64,000 nt of DNA from Bradyrhizobium sp. ORS 285 (GCF_900176205.1 NZ_LT859959.1:620001-684000); one strand, 5' to 3'. Shown: positions 49,044-58,270, numbered from the stretch's first letter. Numbers and translations are program-made. The notes: generated by a model not told the origin, from the sequence alone.

Positions 49044-50291
49044 TCACTTCTGCCGCTTCCGGCTCCATTCCAGGAATGAGCGATACAGCTCCTCCTTTTC
49101 CGCCTTCGACGGCGGCGCCTTGGCTTGCGACGCGAGGAAGGCCTCGAAGCGCTCCTGCTGGGTCAGGCTGCCGGTGGCCGCCGGCGGCAGGCCGATGTCG
49201 GCTTCCTTCTTCATGCGCTCCAGCACGGTCTCGACATAGGGGTAGCGCTGCCAGCCCGGCACCTGGGCGTCGAGGTTGAGATCCTTCCATCCGGGGTGGA
49301 ACGGCGGCTGCTGCAGCCGGGCGAGGTTGCTGAACAGCGTGTCGACGAAGCGGTTGACGCGGTCGGCGCGGTCGCTGCCGGGCTTCCAATTGTACACCGC
49401 GAGCACCGAGGGCACGGCGATCGTCTCCACCGCCGTGTCGGGTGCCACCAGGCCGGGATAGGTGTCGGCCTTGATGCTGGTCGGATAGTAGAAATCGGAG
49501 AATTGCTGCGTGTACGGCACCGGCACGAAGTGGAATCCCGGATCGGCCTTCTTGCCGGCGAACAGTTCGCCGGGCTTGGAGGCGACATACACCATCGCCG
49601 CGATCTCGCCCTTGTGCAGCTTCTCCAGCGCCACCGGCCCGCCGACCGCGACCGGCTCGATGTCGATGCCGAGTCGGCGGAAGATCAGCGGCCCGGTATG
49701 CGCGGCGGCGACGCCCGACGTGCCGATCGCGACCTTCTGCCCTTTGAGGTCCTGCAGCGTCTTGAACTCGTCCCGCGCATAGATGTGCACGTCGGAGATG
49801 AAGAAGCGCAGCACGTAGCGGATGCGATCGTTGATGTTCGAAAGGCCGGCCTGCTTGGCGTAGAAGTCGAAGGCATCGGCATAGGTGATGGCGACGTCGA
49901 CGCCGCGCAGATACAGGAGGTCGGCGATGTTCGACGTCGTCCCGCGCGTCACCATCGGGATCAGGCGCATGTTGTCGCCGTCATCCATCGTCCGCGCCAT
50001 TTCGCTGGCGAAGCGCACGAAGCCGCCATCGGGCAGGCCGGCGGCAAGGCCGACGGTCCACTGGTTCATACGCGCCTTGATGGCAAGCTCGTCCGAGGCG
50101 CCGCGCGGCTCGGGCGCGCGGGTCTCCACCACCCGGACCTCGGCGGCGCGCCGCTCCGGCGCACGCGCCGGCCTCAGGGAGAGCGGGGCTGCGGGCTGCT
50201 CTTGCGCCCACGCCGTGCTGTTGAAGGTGAAGAAGGCAGCAGAGATCGTTGCCAGCGCCATCAGCGCTGGGCTCGCGAGCGTTCGACGCAT
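49044..50291 (-). CDS. TAXI family TRAP-type solute-binding protein, orphan
   Basis: This 415-residue exported protein has a signal peptide (cleavage near AWAQ, residue 29), an arginine/proline-rich linker (about 32-66) and a TAXI-type binding domain: WTVGLAAGLPDGGFVRFASEMART, DVAITYADAFDFY, LKGQKVAIGTSGVAAAHTG and PVPYTQQFSDFYYPTSI. TAXI proteins normally feed a TRAP permease, which is absent here, so it may serve a remote permease or a sensor. The C-terminal 60 residues (LTQQERFEAFLASQ...) extend beyond the usual domain. A DsrE-like exported protein is encoded upstream on the same strand. Confidence 0.85.
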   Translation of the reverse strand: MRRTLASPALMALATISAAFFTFNSTAWAQEQPAAPLSLRPARAPERRAAEVRVVETRAPEPRGASDELAIKARMNQWTVGLAAGLPDGGFVRFASEMARTMDDGDNMRLIPMVTRGTTSNIADLLYLRGVDVAITYADAFDFYAKQAGLSNINDRIRYVLRFFISDVHIYARDEFKTLQDLKGQKVAIGTSGVAAAHTGPLIFRRLGIDIEPVAVGGPVALEKLHKGEIAAMVYVASKPGELFAGKKADPGFHFVPVPYTQQFSDFYYPTSIKADTYPGLVAPDTAVETIAVPSVLAVYNWKPGSDRADRVNRFVDTLFSNLARLQQPPFHPGWKDLNLDAQVPGWQRYPYVETVLERMKKEADIGLPPAATGSLTQQERFEAFLASQAKAPPSKAEKEELYRSFLEWSRKRQK

Positions 50292-50411
50292 GACGATAGT
50301 CCCCCGATCGCGTCTGCCCTCGTGTCCCCGTGGGCAGACTGATGTGACCGCTTCAATCCAAGGTCGTATCGTTGTGCGACTTAAACCGGGCGGATTTGCG
50401 GCGGCGACTAC

Positions 50412-50867
50412 CTAAGGTTTTAGATAGCTCCAGCCGCTCTCTTGTAGTTCCATCAGCCGGACGGCGCCCGACGGCACGAGGCTCGCCTCGGAGACGATCG
50501 CGATCGGATGTCCCTCGCGCTTCTCCATGCCGCGCTTGGTGATGTTGCAGGCGGAGAATCTGATCTTGGCGGGAAAGCTGAGCTCGGAAATCTGCTTCAG
50601 CCGGTCCTTCACCGGCGAGGTGTCCTCGCGCAGCATGTTCAGCCCGGGCCCGTAGGTGACGAGCTCGATCTCGACCTCCTCGCCCTTCTCCTTGAACGTC
50701 TCCATGATGTTGGAGGCGTTGTTGAGCGCCAGGTTCATGATCGCCGGATCGTTCTGATCGACCTGGATGGAGACGCGGTGAATCTTGACGTCGGCGGCGA
50801 GGCTCGCGGTAGCTGATGTCATCAGCAGCGCGCAGGCGGCCGCAGCAGTCTTGAGAGGGAAGCGCAT
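50412..50867 (-). CDS. Exported DsrE family protein
   Basis: This 151-residue protein has a signal peptide (MRFPLKTAAAACALLMTSA, cleavage near SLAA) and a DsrE/DsrF-like fold: VSIQVDQNDPAIMNLALNN, VEIELVTYGPGLNML and IRFSACNITKRGMEKRE. One cysteine sits at the position used by sulfur-relay DsrE proteins (FSACNIT). Periplasmic location suggests a role apart from cytoplasmic sulfur transfer. The ATG at 50867 has GGAG 7 nt upstream. It is 120 bp upstream of the TAXI gene, same strand. Confidence 0.87.
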   Translation of the reverse strand: MRFPLKTAAAACALLMTSATASLAADVKIHRVSIQVDQNDPAIMNLALNNASNIMETFKEKGEEVEIELVTYGPGLNMLREDTSPVKDRLKQISELSFPAKIRFSACNITKRGMEKREGHPIAIVSEASLVPSGAVRLMELQESGWSYLKP

Positions 50868-51094
50868 GCCTGGACTCCAATGTACGCGGATACGCGGCAG
50901 GTATGTACGGTGTAGGGCATTGGGTGTGGTCGTGTTCCACCACAACCCCAGCTCCATTGGATGGGCCCCAATCATGGCGAGACTATGCGCTGCGGGCGCG
51001 GCGCCGCCGCGCGAGCGCCGCGATGATGCCGGCTCGGATCACCCGCGCCAGGACTGCGGTCTCGTGTGGGCCACCCCCGTAGCCACGCCCACCG

Positions 51095-51219
51095 CCGTCG
51101 TCCCGGCGAACGCCAGGACCCATAGCCACCGCTGTTAGTTGGTTGCGCTCGTTGACTGCCGTCGTGCCCGATGATGGACCTAGCGGTATGGATCCCGGGG
51201 TTCGCCGGGATGACGACGG
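51095..51219. repeat. Mosaic extragenic palindromic repeat
   Basis: The left end CCGTCGTCCCGGCGAAC and the right end GTTCGCCGGGATGACGACGG are reverse complements apart from two extra bases. CAGGACCCATAGCC and GGTATGGATCCCGG pair inside. Same family as 19957, 30307 and 43294. Confidence 0.82.
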
Positions 51220-51514
51220 AATGCTGGGATGCGTCACGGCTAATCGATGCACGCAACTGTTGTCAGCAACGACACGACGGGCAATCCGCGCATGTCGCGC
51301 ATGCGCAAACTGCCCGTCGCGTTACGATGTCGCAGGCGGCATCGCTTGTCGTGTCGGGCAAATCAGGCCGATGCTTCCGCTCGTCCTGCTGCCGCATGAG
51401 GGGCGTGTCGCGACCGTCACGAGACGTTGGCAGTGGGATGCGATGGGCGTGTGTCGACGCAGCGTGAAGCGATTTGCGCGGACGAACGGCGAGACACGAC
51501 CGGTCAAGTCGCGT

Positions 51515-51980
51515 GGTCCTGACACCCCGAAGCTGGTGTTACCCGCGCAACGCGCGTGAGCGCGTTGCGCGACATGGTGGCCAACAAGCCCGGCGCACCA
51601 GGGAGATCGCGAAGCAGCCGTTCAAACCGTCGCGCAGGGAGGGCCGGGCTGTCCCGGCTGCACCTGTGGTACCTGCCGCCTGCATTTTTTCTCGCAGGCG
51701 GGCCATGGGCGTCAGCCGACGCCCGGCCTTCCCTGCGCCCTCTGTTGACGAGGGCGATCTCGATGACCAACTCGGACGCCGTGCGCGCCGCGAGGATGCG
51801 AAGCCATGTCTGAAAGTGGATGGCCCCCGCCGCCGGAGAATTCCGGCAAGCCCAAATGGGACCCGTGCCAAGTCCGACGATGGGCGCGCCAGCAGGGGCC
51901 TCATGGTTCGAGACGCGCCGAAGTCGGCGCTCCTCACCATGAGGGTCAAAGCCGGGGCGGCACTGCACACTGGACCATGA
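51515..51980. repeat. Dispersed repeat carrying spurious open frames, Bradyrhizobium type
   Basis: The segment contains CGCGCAACGCGCGTGAGCGC, a CAGGGAGGGCCGGG stretch, GGTACCTGCCGCCTG and a CAGCCGACGCCCGGCCTTCC stretch, all GC-palindromic. Frames on both strands run through it (for example the minus-strand peptide with ALTRVARVTPASGCQDH), which from genus knowledge I recognise as peptides over-annotated at many loci in Bradyrhizobium. A palindrome CCTCATGG...CCATGAGG lies at 51899-51944. Boundaries are approximate. Confidence 0.6.
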
Positions 51981-52067
51981 GCACACCGAGAGAGGTGTTC
52001 ATGGGGAGGGTCAAGACCCGGGGGCACTGCACATCGACCATGAACACGCCAAGAGGCCTGTTCATGG
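51961..52067. repeat. Tandem imperfect 64-bp repeat, each unit with a hairpin
   Basis: Unit 1 (51961-52004) and unit 2 (52025-52067) both read CACTGCACA, GACCATGA(G/A)CAC(A/G)CC, then TGTTCATGG. In unit 2 CATGAACA and TGTTCATG form a perfect 8-bp stem; in unit 1 the stem has one wobble. Spacing between unit starts is 64 bp. Confidence 0.75.
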
Positions 52068-52152
52068 AGAGGATGGGCTGTGGCGATCGGAGCGGCACAT
52101 TGGGCGTGGGTGGCGGGCCCATCCGAGGGGATTGAATTCTCCAGGGGGCAGA

Positions 52153-52198
52153 CCTCGTCCTGAGGAGCACGCCGCAGGCGTGCGTCTCGAAGGACGGC
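52153..52198. repeat. REP-like palindrome (CCTCGTCCTGAGGAGC...GTCTCGAAGGACGG)
   Basis: A perfect inner stem GCACGCC (52167-52173) / GGCGTGC (52177-52183) sits inside CCTGAGGA...TCTCGAAGG. This is the classic extragenic palindrome found between genes in Bradyrhizobium and Rhodopseudomonas. Confidence 0.8.
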
Positions 52199-52290
52199 CG
52201 CAGAGCGCGATCGCTCCGCAATTCCGTCCAATGGCCGCGCGCCCGCTGGCAAAATCGTCCGGCCATAGTTACATTGCCTTGGCGAGGCTG

Positions 52291-52420
52291 CGACGCGCGT
52301 CCGGAACCAACATATCCCCGGGGCCTTATCGATCCTTAAGGGAACTGTCCCTGGCCAGGTCCGTGGACCTGGACATATGGTGCCCACCTACTTTCGTAGG
52401 GAACTCCGGGATCGAGCGTT
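52291..52420 (+). ncRNA. ssrS: 6S RNA (SsrS) candidate
   Basis: The segment folds as a long hairpin as in 6S RNA, which sequesters sigma70 RNA polymerase. The closing stem pairs ACGC (52293-52296) with GCGT (52416-52419) and TCCGGA (52300-52305) with TCCGGG (52405-52410). The 3' side of the central bubble carries the small hairpin CCTAC-TTTC-GTAGG (52387-52400). ACCA..ATAT pairs with ATATGGT, and the apical arm has GGGA-ACTG-TCCC and CCAGGTCC-GT-GGACCTGG stems. Its position just upstream of the 5-formyltetrahydrofolate cyclo-ligase gene is the standard location. Exact ends are estimated. Confidence 0.65.
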
Positions 52421-52578
52421 TCAACGGCGATTGCGGCTTCGCTCTTCTCTCTGTCTCACCCTACCCAAGCGCGTCGCTATTCAAGTCTTCCCCTGTTGAC
52501 GTCCGGTTGCTCGCCTGCCGCGTTCCTGCAACGTTCGAGGCCCCGCGTCCCGCGGGCCGCCAGCGGAGGTAGCCTCGC

Positions 52579-53166
52579 ATGCCGATGAAGGCCGCTCAGC
52601 ACACCAAGCAACAATTGCGCACGGCCGCGCTCGCTGCCCGCGACGCGCTCAGCGAGAATGCCAGGAGCGCAGCCGCGCAGGCCATCGCCGCGCGCGGCCT
52701 GCCATTTCCTCTGAAGCCGGGCGCGGTGGTCTCCGGCTATGCGCCGATCCGCAACGAGCTCGATCCGATGCCGCTGCTGCACGCGCTGGCCGGGCAGGGC
52801 GCACGATTGGCGCTGCCGGTCGTGCTGGCGCGTGGCCATTCGCTGTCGTTTCGCGCCTATGCGCCCGGCGACCGGCTGACGCTCGGCGCGCTGGGGATTC
52901 CCGAGCCGTCGCCGGTGGCGGCCGAGCTGGTGCCCGACGTCATGCTGGTGCCGCTCGCCGCCTTCGATCGCACCGGCCATCGCATCGGCTATGGCGGCGG
53001 CTACTACGACTACACCTTCTCGCACCTGCGCAAATCGCACCACGTCATCGGCGTCGGCCTCGGCTTTGCGGTTCAGGAAACCGAGGAGGTCCCGGCCTTG
53101 GCCCACGACGCGGCGCTGGATTATGTGCTAACCGAAGGCGAGATCTTGGATTTCCGGAGCCATTGA
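52579..53166 (+). CDS. 5-formyltetrahydrofolate cyclo-ligase
   Basis: This 195-residue enzyme converts 5-formyltetrahydrofolate to 5,10-methenyltetrahydrofolate with ATP. Signatures are the N-terminal KQQLRTAALAARDAL, NELDPMPLLHAL, VPLAAFDRTGHRIGYGGGYYD and the acidic C-terminus DYVLTEGEILDF. The ATG at 52579 has GGAGG 10 nt upstream; an ATG two codons later is possible. It ends 1 bp before the phosphodiesterase start. In many bacteria this gene is linked to zapA and ssrS. Confidence 0.95.
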   Translation: MPMKAAQHTKQQLRTAALAARDALSENARSAAAQAIAARGLPFPLKPGAVVSGYAPIRNELDPMPLLHALAGQGARLALPVVLARGHSLSFRAYAPGDRLTLGALGIPEPSPVAAELVPDVMLVPLAAFDRTGHRIGYGGGYYDYTFSHLRKSHHVIGVGLGFAVQETEEVPALAHDAALDYVLTEGEILDFRSH

Positions 53167-53167
53167 G

Positions 53168-53992
53168 TTGCGCATTCTCTTCGTCGGCGACGTCGTCGGC
53201 CGTGCCGGCCGCAGCGCCGTCACAGACCATCTTCCCGGCCTGATCCGCGACTGGCGGCTCGATCTCGTCATCGTCAATGGCGAGAACGCGGCCGGCGGGT
53301 TCGGCATCACCGAAGCGATCTACCAGGAGCTGGTCGATGCCGGCGCCGATGCGGTGACGCTCGGCAACCATTCCTGGGATCAGCGCGAGGCGCTGGTGTT
53401 CATCGAGCGCGCGCCGCGGCTGGTGCGGCCCGCGAACTATCCGCCGGGCACGCCCGGCCGTGGCGCCGCGCTGGTCGAAACCAAGACCGGCGCCCGCGCG
53501 CTGGTCGTCAACGTGCTCGGACGCGTGTTCATGACGCCGTTCGACGATCCGTTCGCGGCCATCGCGCGCGAGATCGGCGCCTGCCCGCTGCGCGAGGCGG
53601 CCGACGCCATCGTGGTCGATGTGCATTGCGAGGCCTCCAGCGAGAAGCAGGGTTTTGGCCATTTCTGCGACGGCCGCGTCAGCCTCGTCGTCGGCACCCA
53701 CACCCATGTGCCCACGGCCGACCACCAGATACTGCCCGGCGGCACGGCCTACATGACCGATGCCGGCATGACCGGCGACTACGACTCGATCATCGGCATG
53801 CAGAAGGACGAGCCGCTGCGCCGCTTCCAGTCGGGGATTCCCTCGGCGCGCTTCGAGCCGGCGATGGGCGAGGCGACCTTGAGCGGCGTCGCGGTCGAGA
53901 CCGACGACGCGACCGGGCTCGCCGAGCGGATCGCGCCGGTGCGCATCGGCGGCCGGCTGTCCCAGGCCAAGCCGACATTCTGGGGAGCGTGA
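53168..53992 (+). CDS. YmdB-type metallophosphodiesterase (TIGR00282 family)
   Basis: This 274-residue calcineurin-like phosphoesterase has MRILFVGDVVGRAGR, IVNGENAAGGFGI, LGNHSWDQ, HCEASSEKQ and GTHTHVPTAD, which together are specific to the YmdB family; Bacillus YmdB hydrolyses cyclic nucleotides. The start is TTG at 53168, immediately at the conserved N-terminal strand and 1 bp after the cyclo-ligase stop, consistent with coupled translation. The convergent chemoreceptor gene ends 10 bp downstream. Confidence 0.95.
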   Translation: MRILFVGDVVGRAGRSAVTDHLPGLIRDWRLDLVIVNGENAAGGFGITEAIYQELVDAGADAVTLGNHSWDQREALVFIERAPRLVRPANYPPGTPGRGAALVETKTGARALVVNVLGRVFMTPFDDPFAAIAREIGACPLREAADAIVVDVHCEASSEKQGFGHFCDGRVSLVVGTHTHVPTADHQILPGGTAYMTDAGMTGDYDSIIGMQKDEPLRRFQSGIPSARFEPAMGEATLSGVAVETDDATGLAERIAPVRIGGRLSQAKPTFWGA

Positions 53993-54002
53993 GACGAACG
54001 CG

Positions 54003-55433
54003 TCAGGCCTTGATGCGGAAGCCCATGCGGAACGCGCCCCAATGCCGGCCCTTGATGACAATCGGCGCCGACAGGTCCTTCATCAGCACGAACTGGCCGC
54101 CGCCCATGTAGCGGCGGTAGGTCTGCAGCAGGAACGGCTTGTTGCCGGCGGCGGCGACCTTCTTCACCGCGCGGTCCTCGAACAGCCGGCGGTTGCGACA
54201 GTTGGCGTTGTTCCAGACCGGGTCGGGCCCCTGCGGCTTGCGGTAGTTCGGATTGTGCGTCGGCAGATAGCCGCCGCGCGCCCAGGCGACGCAGAACACG
54301 ATGCGCGGGTCGCTGCCCTGGATCGGGTCCTGGATCGCGGGCAGCACGCGGTCGGTGAACTCGACGTAGCGGGTAAGATATTGCTTGGGGTTGGTGCCGG
54401 GAATCTCGCGGTAGTTCTCGTCCATCAAATCGGCGAGCGAGATCTCGCCGCGGTCGACCGCGGCCTCGAACACGGCCGAGATCTGCCGTGCGGTCTCGAC
54501 CACGGTGCGGATCAGCGGCGCATCGGCGGTCTCGACGCCGCTCTCGGCGATCAGTCCGATCAGCGCCTCGGAGTGGTCGAGCAGCTTGGCGATGCGGCTG
54601 TCGGCCTGCTTCAGCTCGATCGACGACTGGTCGACGCCCTTGGCAAGCTCGGCGAGCTCGGTGATGACCGCGTCGCAATGCGCGAGGTTGGAGGTCGCGG
54701 CCTTCGCCACGCCGTCGATCTCCTGGCCGACGCTGGTGAAGCCGTCCTGGACGCGGACGATGATGCCGCCGATCTGCTGGGCGCCTTCGCCCGCCGTCTT
54801 GGCCCGCGAGGACGCCTGGCCGCTCTCTCCGAGCAGGCTCTTCACCTGCGAATCCAGCCCGCGCAGGGTATCGCCGATCTGCTGCGTCGCCTGCCGTGTC
54901 GCCTCGGCCAGCGACTTCACCTCGCTCGCGACCACCGCAAAGCCGCGGCCGGCCGAGCCGGCGCGGGCCGCCTCGATGGTGGCGTTGAGCGCGAGCAGAT
55001 TGGTCTGCTTGGCGATCGCCTCGATCGCGACCGAGACCTTGGCAACCTGCGACAGGGCATCGCCGACCGAGCCGAGCCGCTGCTCGATTCGCTCCACCGA
55101 ATCGACCAGCTCGGAGATGTGCCGCACCGCCGTCTCGACCACGTTGCGCGACTGCGCGATGTCGCCGACGGCGGCGGTCGTCGCCGATTGCACCGCCTGC
55201 GAGGCGGTGGCGATGTCGTGATTGGCCGCGACCATCGTCTTGGCGGTGGCCTGCAGGTGGCCGAAGCGTTGCGACTGGTAGCTGACGCGGTTGGCGACCT
55301 CCTGGACGTTGCCGGCGACGTCGGCCAGTTCGACGCCGAGACCGCCGATGCGGTCGGCGATCTCGTCCATCAGCCGTTCGGCGCCGGTGCGCGCATCGTG
55401 ATTTTCCAGAATGGCGCGTTGCGCGACGGACAT
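54003..55433 (-). CDS. Soluble chemoreceptor with C-terminal sensor-like domain
   Basis: This 476-residue methyl-accepting chemotaxis-type protein has no membrane segment. The signalling domain occupies about residues 40-300, with the tip [18 protein letters not shown]...[14 protein letters not shown] near 138-173. A C-terminal domain (about 325-476) begins [13 protein letters not shown] and contains [26 protein letters not shown] and [11 protein letters not shown]; it resembles Cache-like ligand domains but would be cytoplasmic. The same domain ends the next protein. Start ATG 55433 has GGGAG 7 nt upstream. The pair is read in the same direction, 45 bp apart. Confidence 0.9.
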   Translation of the reverse strand: MSVAQRAILENHDARTGAERLMDEIADRIGGLGVELADVAGNVQEVANRVSYQSQRFGHLQATAKTMVAANHDIATASQAVQSATTAAVGDIAQSRNVVETAVRHISELVDSVERIEQRLGSVGDALSQVAKVSVAIEAIAKQTNLLALNATIEAARAGSAGRGFAVVASEVKSLAEATRQATQQIGDTLRGLDSQVKSLLGESGQASSRAKTAGEGAQQIGGIIVRVQDGFTSVGQEIDGVAKAATSNLAHCDAVITELAELAKGVDQSSIELKQADSRIAKLLDHSEALIGLIAESGVETADAPLIRTVVETARQISAVFEAAVDRGEISLADLMDENYREIPGTNPKQYLTRYVEFTDRVLPAIQDPIQGSDPRIVFCVAWARGGYLPTHNPNYRKPQGPDPVWNNANCRNRRLFEDRAVKKVAAAGNKPFLLQTYRRYMGGGQFVLMKDLSAPIVIKGRHWGAFRMGFRIKA

Positions 55434-55478
55434 GTCCAGGCTCCCGTGATCGTAGACTTCAGCAGGTCACCGCTCGGC

Positions 55479-57224
55479 TCACAATTTGTAGGCGGTGCGG
55501 AAGCCGCCCCAATGCCGGCCGCGGACGCGGATCGGCACGTCGATCTCGCGCATCATGACGGTGTTGCCGTTGCCCATGTCGCGCGCGTAGCTCTGGATCA
55601 GATAGGGCCGCTGGTTGCGGCCCGCCGCCAACCCCGCCGGATCGTTGAAGATGCGGCGGTTGCGGCAGTTGGCGGTGTTGAAGGCGACATCGCCCGGCCG
55701 CTGCGGATGCGAGTAGATTTTGTTGTGCACTGGCAGATAGCCGTTGCGATCGATCGCGACGCAGAACGCCATCCGCTGATCCCTGGCCAGGAACGCCTCC
55801 TGAAACGACGGCAGCGCACGCTCGGCCCAATCGAGAATCCGGCTGCGATGCTGCTGCGGATCGGTGCCGGCGATCTCGACATAGCTGGCGTCGAACATGT
55901 CCTCGAGCGTGATCTCGCCGCGGGCAACCGCGCTCTCGAACATCCGGTTCAGCTCGGTGCCGGCCTCCATGGCCCGGGTGACGAACTCGTTGTTCTCCTC
56001 GTGCAGCGCCCAGAGCTTGTCCTCGATCTTCTCGCGCAGCTCCGCGCTCGGCGCATCGAACCGCGCCTGGGCGCCGGCCTTGACCTGCTCGGTGATAACA
56101 AGCCGGCAGGGGCCGACATCCTCGAGCACGGCGTCGAGGCGCTCGTTGGTGGCGAGGCGGCTGGCGTCGGGACCGGTGATGAGGATGCCGTCGTTGGAGA
56201 TCTCGTAGACCGGCGCGGTGATTGCGCGCGCGCCCGATTTGAACTCGAGCTTGAGATGACAGGGCAGGCGCTCGCTGCCGCTGCGCGCGGTGCGATCGCC
56301 CTGGCGCAGCAGCACGGCGCAGCGCGCCTTCAGCTTCTGGGCATACATCGTCACCGCGCGGCCAGCGCTGGTGACGCGCTCGCCATAGCTCTCGGCCTGC
56401 TGGGTGGCGCTGCCGATATCGGCGGCGCTGTCGACCACGGAGGAGATGAATTGCGAGGCCTGCGCCGCATTATCAGACATCTCGCCGGTGGTCTGGTTCT
56501 GCTCGGCGACCGCGCCATTGACGTTGGTGAACACCGGCCGGATGGCCTCGATCGCCTGGGCGATGCGATGCACGGCGTCGGCGGAGCCGGCGGCGTCCTT
56601 CTGCAGCGCCTCGATCTTGCGGGTGATCTCCTCGGTCGCGTTCTGCGTCTGCACCGCCAGCGCCTTCACCTCCGTCGCAACCACGGCGAAGCCGCGGCCG
56701 GCTTCTCCCGCGCGGGCCGCCTCGATGGTCGAGTTCAGCGCGAGCAGCGTGGTCTGGCGCGCGATCTGGGAGATCAGATTGACGACGTTGCCGATCGCCG
56801 CCGACGAGTCGCGCAGCCGGTCGACGTTCTCACGCGCTTCCTGGGCGGCGGCGCTGGCCTGGTCGGCGAGCTGGCCGGCGTCCTGGACCTGGGCGCGGAT
56901 GCCATGGGCGGATTGGGTCACCTTCTCGGCCGCCTGGGCGAAGGTCGCGGCCGTGCCTTGGGCTGCGCTGCTGCGCCCGCTCAGCGCGTCGGCGCGCTGG
57001 CGGATATCGGTCAGCGTCCCCGCCGTCGCCTCGGCGCCGCTGGCGACCGCATTGGCGGCCCGCTCCAGCTGGCGGATCATGCCGCCGAGTTCGAGTTCCA
57101 GGAGATCGAGAATGGCCTTGGCCGAATCATCGGGCGTCGCCGACGGCTCGGGCGCAGCGACCGGCTGCGGCTCGACCACCGGCGCGGGCGTGGGGGCCCG
57201 TCTTGCAAGGAAACCAAACGCCAT
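55479..57224 (-). CDS. Soluble chemoreceptor with internal PilZ-like domain and C-terminal sensor-like domain
   Basis: This 581-residue protein has a proline/alanine-rich lead (residues 8-35), a signalling domain with tip [18 protein letters not shown]...[14 protein letters not shown] near 155-195, a PilZ-like segment (about 308-395: [22 protein letters not shown]) with a weakened RxxxR, and a C-terminal domain (about 430-581) with [36 protein letters not shown] and [11 protein letters not shown]. No membrane helix is present. The ATG at 57224 has GGGG upstream; the longer frame adds 47 unsupported residues. It is a paralogue of the adjacent receptor. Confidence 0.9.
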   Translation of the reverse strand: MAFGFLARRAPTPAPVVEPQPVAAPEPSATPDDSAKAILDLLELELGGMIRQLERAANAVASGAEATAGTLTDIRQRADALSGRSSAAQGTAATFAQAAEKVTQSAHGIRAQVQDAGQLADQASAAAQEARENVDRLRDSSAAIGNVVNLISQIARQTTLLALNSTIEAARAGEAGRGFAVVATEVKALAVQTQNATEEITRKIEALQKDAAGSADAVHRIAQAIEAIRPVFTNVNGAVAEQNQTTGEMSDNAAQASQFISSVVDSAADIGSATQQAESYGERVTSAGRAVTMYAQKLKARCAVLLRQGDRTARSGSERLPCHLKLEFKSGARAITAPVYEISNDGILITGPDASRLATNERLDAVLEDVGPCRLVITEQVKAGAQARFDAPSAELREKIEDKLWALHEENNEFVTRAMEAGTELNRMFESAVARGEITLEDMFDASYVEIAGTDPQQHRSRILDWAERALPSFQEAFLARDQRMAFCVAIDRNGYLPVHNKIYSHPQRPGDVAFNTANCRNRRIFNDPAGLAAGRNQRPYLIQSYARDMGNGNTVMMREIDVPIRVRGRHWGGFRTAYKL

Positions 57225-57449
57225 TGGGGTGGACCCCTGGTCGCGCGTGAGAAGGTGCAGAAGGCCGGTATCCTTGCACTTGACAGTGAAGCCATGGTTA
57301 ACATTTGGCTTATGAGGGCAGGCGGTGCGGCGGCCCCGAATACCGCTCGCCCCCCTTGAAACCACCCCAAATCTTTGATTTTGACGATTCCCGGCCTATA
57401 AGGCCGCGCTTCCCGCAACTGACCTCCAGACGATTGCAAGAGACCTCGC

Positions 57450-58196
57450 ATGGCCGGCCATTCCCAATTCAAGAACATCATGCATCGCAAGGGCCGGCAG
57501 GATGCGATGAAGTCCAAGCTGTTCGGCAAGCTGGCGCGCGAAATCACCGTCGCGGCCAAGCTCGGTACGCCGGATCCGGCGATGAACCCGCGCCTGCGCG
57601 CCGCCGTGGTCGCCGCCCGCGCCGAGAACATGCCGAAGGACAATATCGAGCGCGCCATCAAGAAGGCGCTCGGCGGCGAGGGCGAGAACTACGCCGAAAT
57701 CCGCTACGAGGGCTACGGCCCGGGCGGTGTCGCCGTGATCGTCGAGGCGCTGACCGACAACCGCAACCGCGCCGCCTCCGACATCCGCTCCTACTTCACC
57801 AAGTCCGGCGGCAACCTGGGCGAAACCGGCTCGGTCTCGTTCATGTTCGACCGCGTCGGCATCATCGAATTCGACAGCAGCGTCGCCTCCGACGACGCGG
57901 TGCTGGACGCCGCGATCGAGGCCGGCGCCGACGACGTCATTTCGGGCGAGGGCGGCCACGAGGTCTATGCCTCGCCGGACAGCTTTCACGAGGTCGCCAA
58001 GAACCTCGAAGCCAAGTTCGGCGAGCCGCGCAAGGCGGCGCTGACCTGGAAGCCGCAGAACACGGTGGCCGTCGACGACGAGACCGGCGAGAAGCTGGTG
58101 AAGCTGATGGATCTGCTCAACGAGCACGACGACGTCCAGAACGTCTACGCCAATTTCGAGATTTCCGACGCGCTGATGGCCAAGATGGGCGGTTGA
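57450..58196 (+). CDS. yebC: YebC/PmpR family DNA-binding regulatory protein
   Basis: This 248-residue protein begins [19 protein letters not shown] and continues with [43 protein letters not shown] and [22 protein letters not shown], all diagnostic of the YebC family. Members act as transcription regulators, and recent work on homologues links some to ribosome stalling at proline-rich motifs. It sits upstream of ruvC in the usual order. It is divergent from the chemoreceptor pair. Confidence 0.97.
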   Translation: MAGHSQFKNIMHRKGRQDAMKSKLFGKLAREITVAAKLGTPDPAMNPRLRAAVVAARAENMPKDNIERAIKKALGGEGENYAEIRYEGYGPGGVAVIVEALTDNRNRAASDIRSYFTKSGGNLGETGSVSFMFDRVGIIEFDSSVASDDAVLDAAIEAGADDVISGEGGHEVYASPDSFHEVAKNLEAKFGEPRKAALTWKPQNTVAVDDETGEKLVKLMDLLNEHDDVQNVYANFEISDALMAKMGG

Positions 58197-58270
58197 CGGA
58201 CGGTTAACCACGAAGCTCCGGCCGTTCCGTTTATGTTTCCTCCGGGGCGGCGCGAGGCTATCTCTAACCC

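Larger units (their letters stand above)
50868..52290. other. Repeat-rich non-coding segment
   Basis: No credible gene is found in this 1.4-kb stretch. Open frames exist on both strands but their translations are low-complexity or match spurious frames inside repeats. At least four repeat classes are stacked here (separate entries), giving the segment a mosaic look unlike the rest of the window. Confidence 0.7.

Noticed and set aside
51504..51986. 160-codon minus-strand frame ending the repeat segment
   Set aside because: Open frames exist in several phases over the same repeat and the peptide resembles repeat-derived spurious products; no ribosome site or domain supports it.
43189..52578. 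Classical integrative element or prophage
   Set aside because: No integrase, transposase, tRNA attachment site or phage structural gene is present; only small repeats mark the borders.
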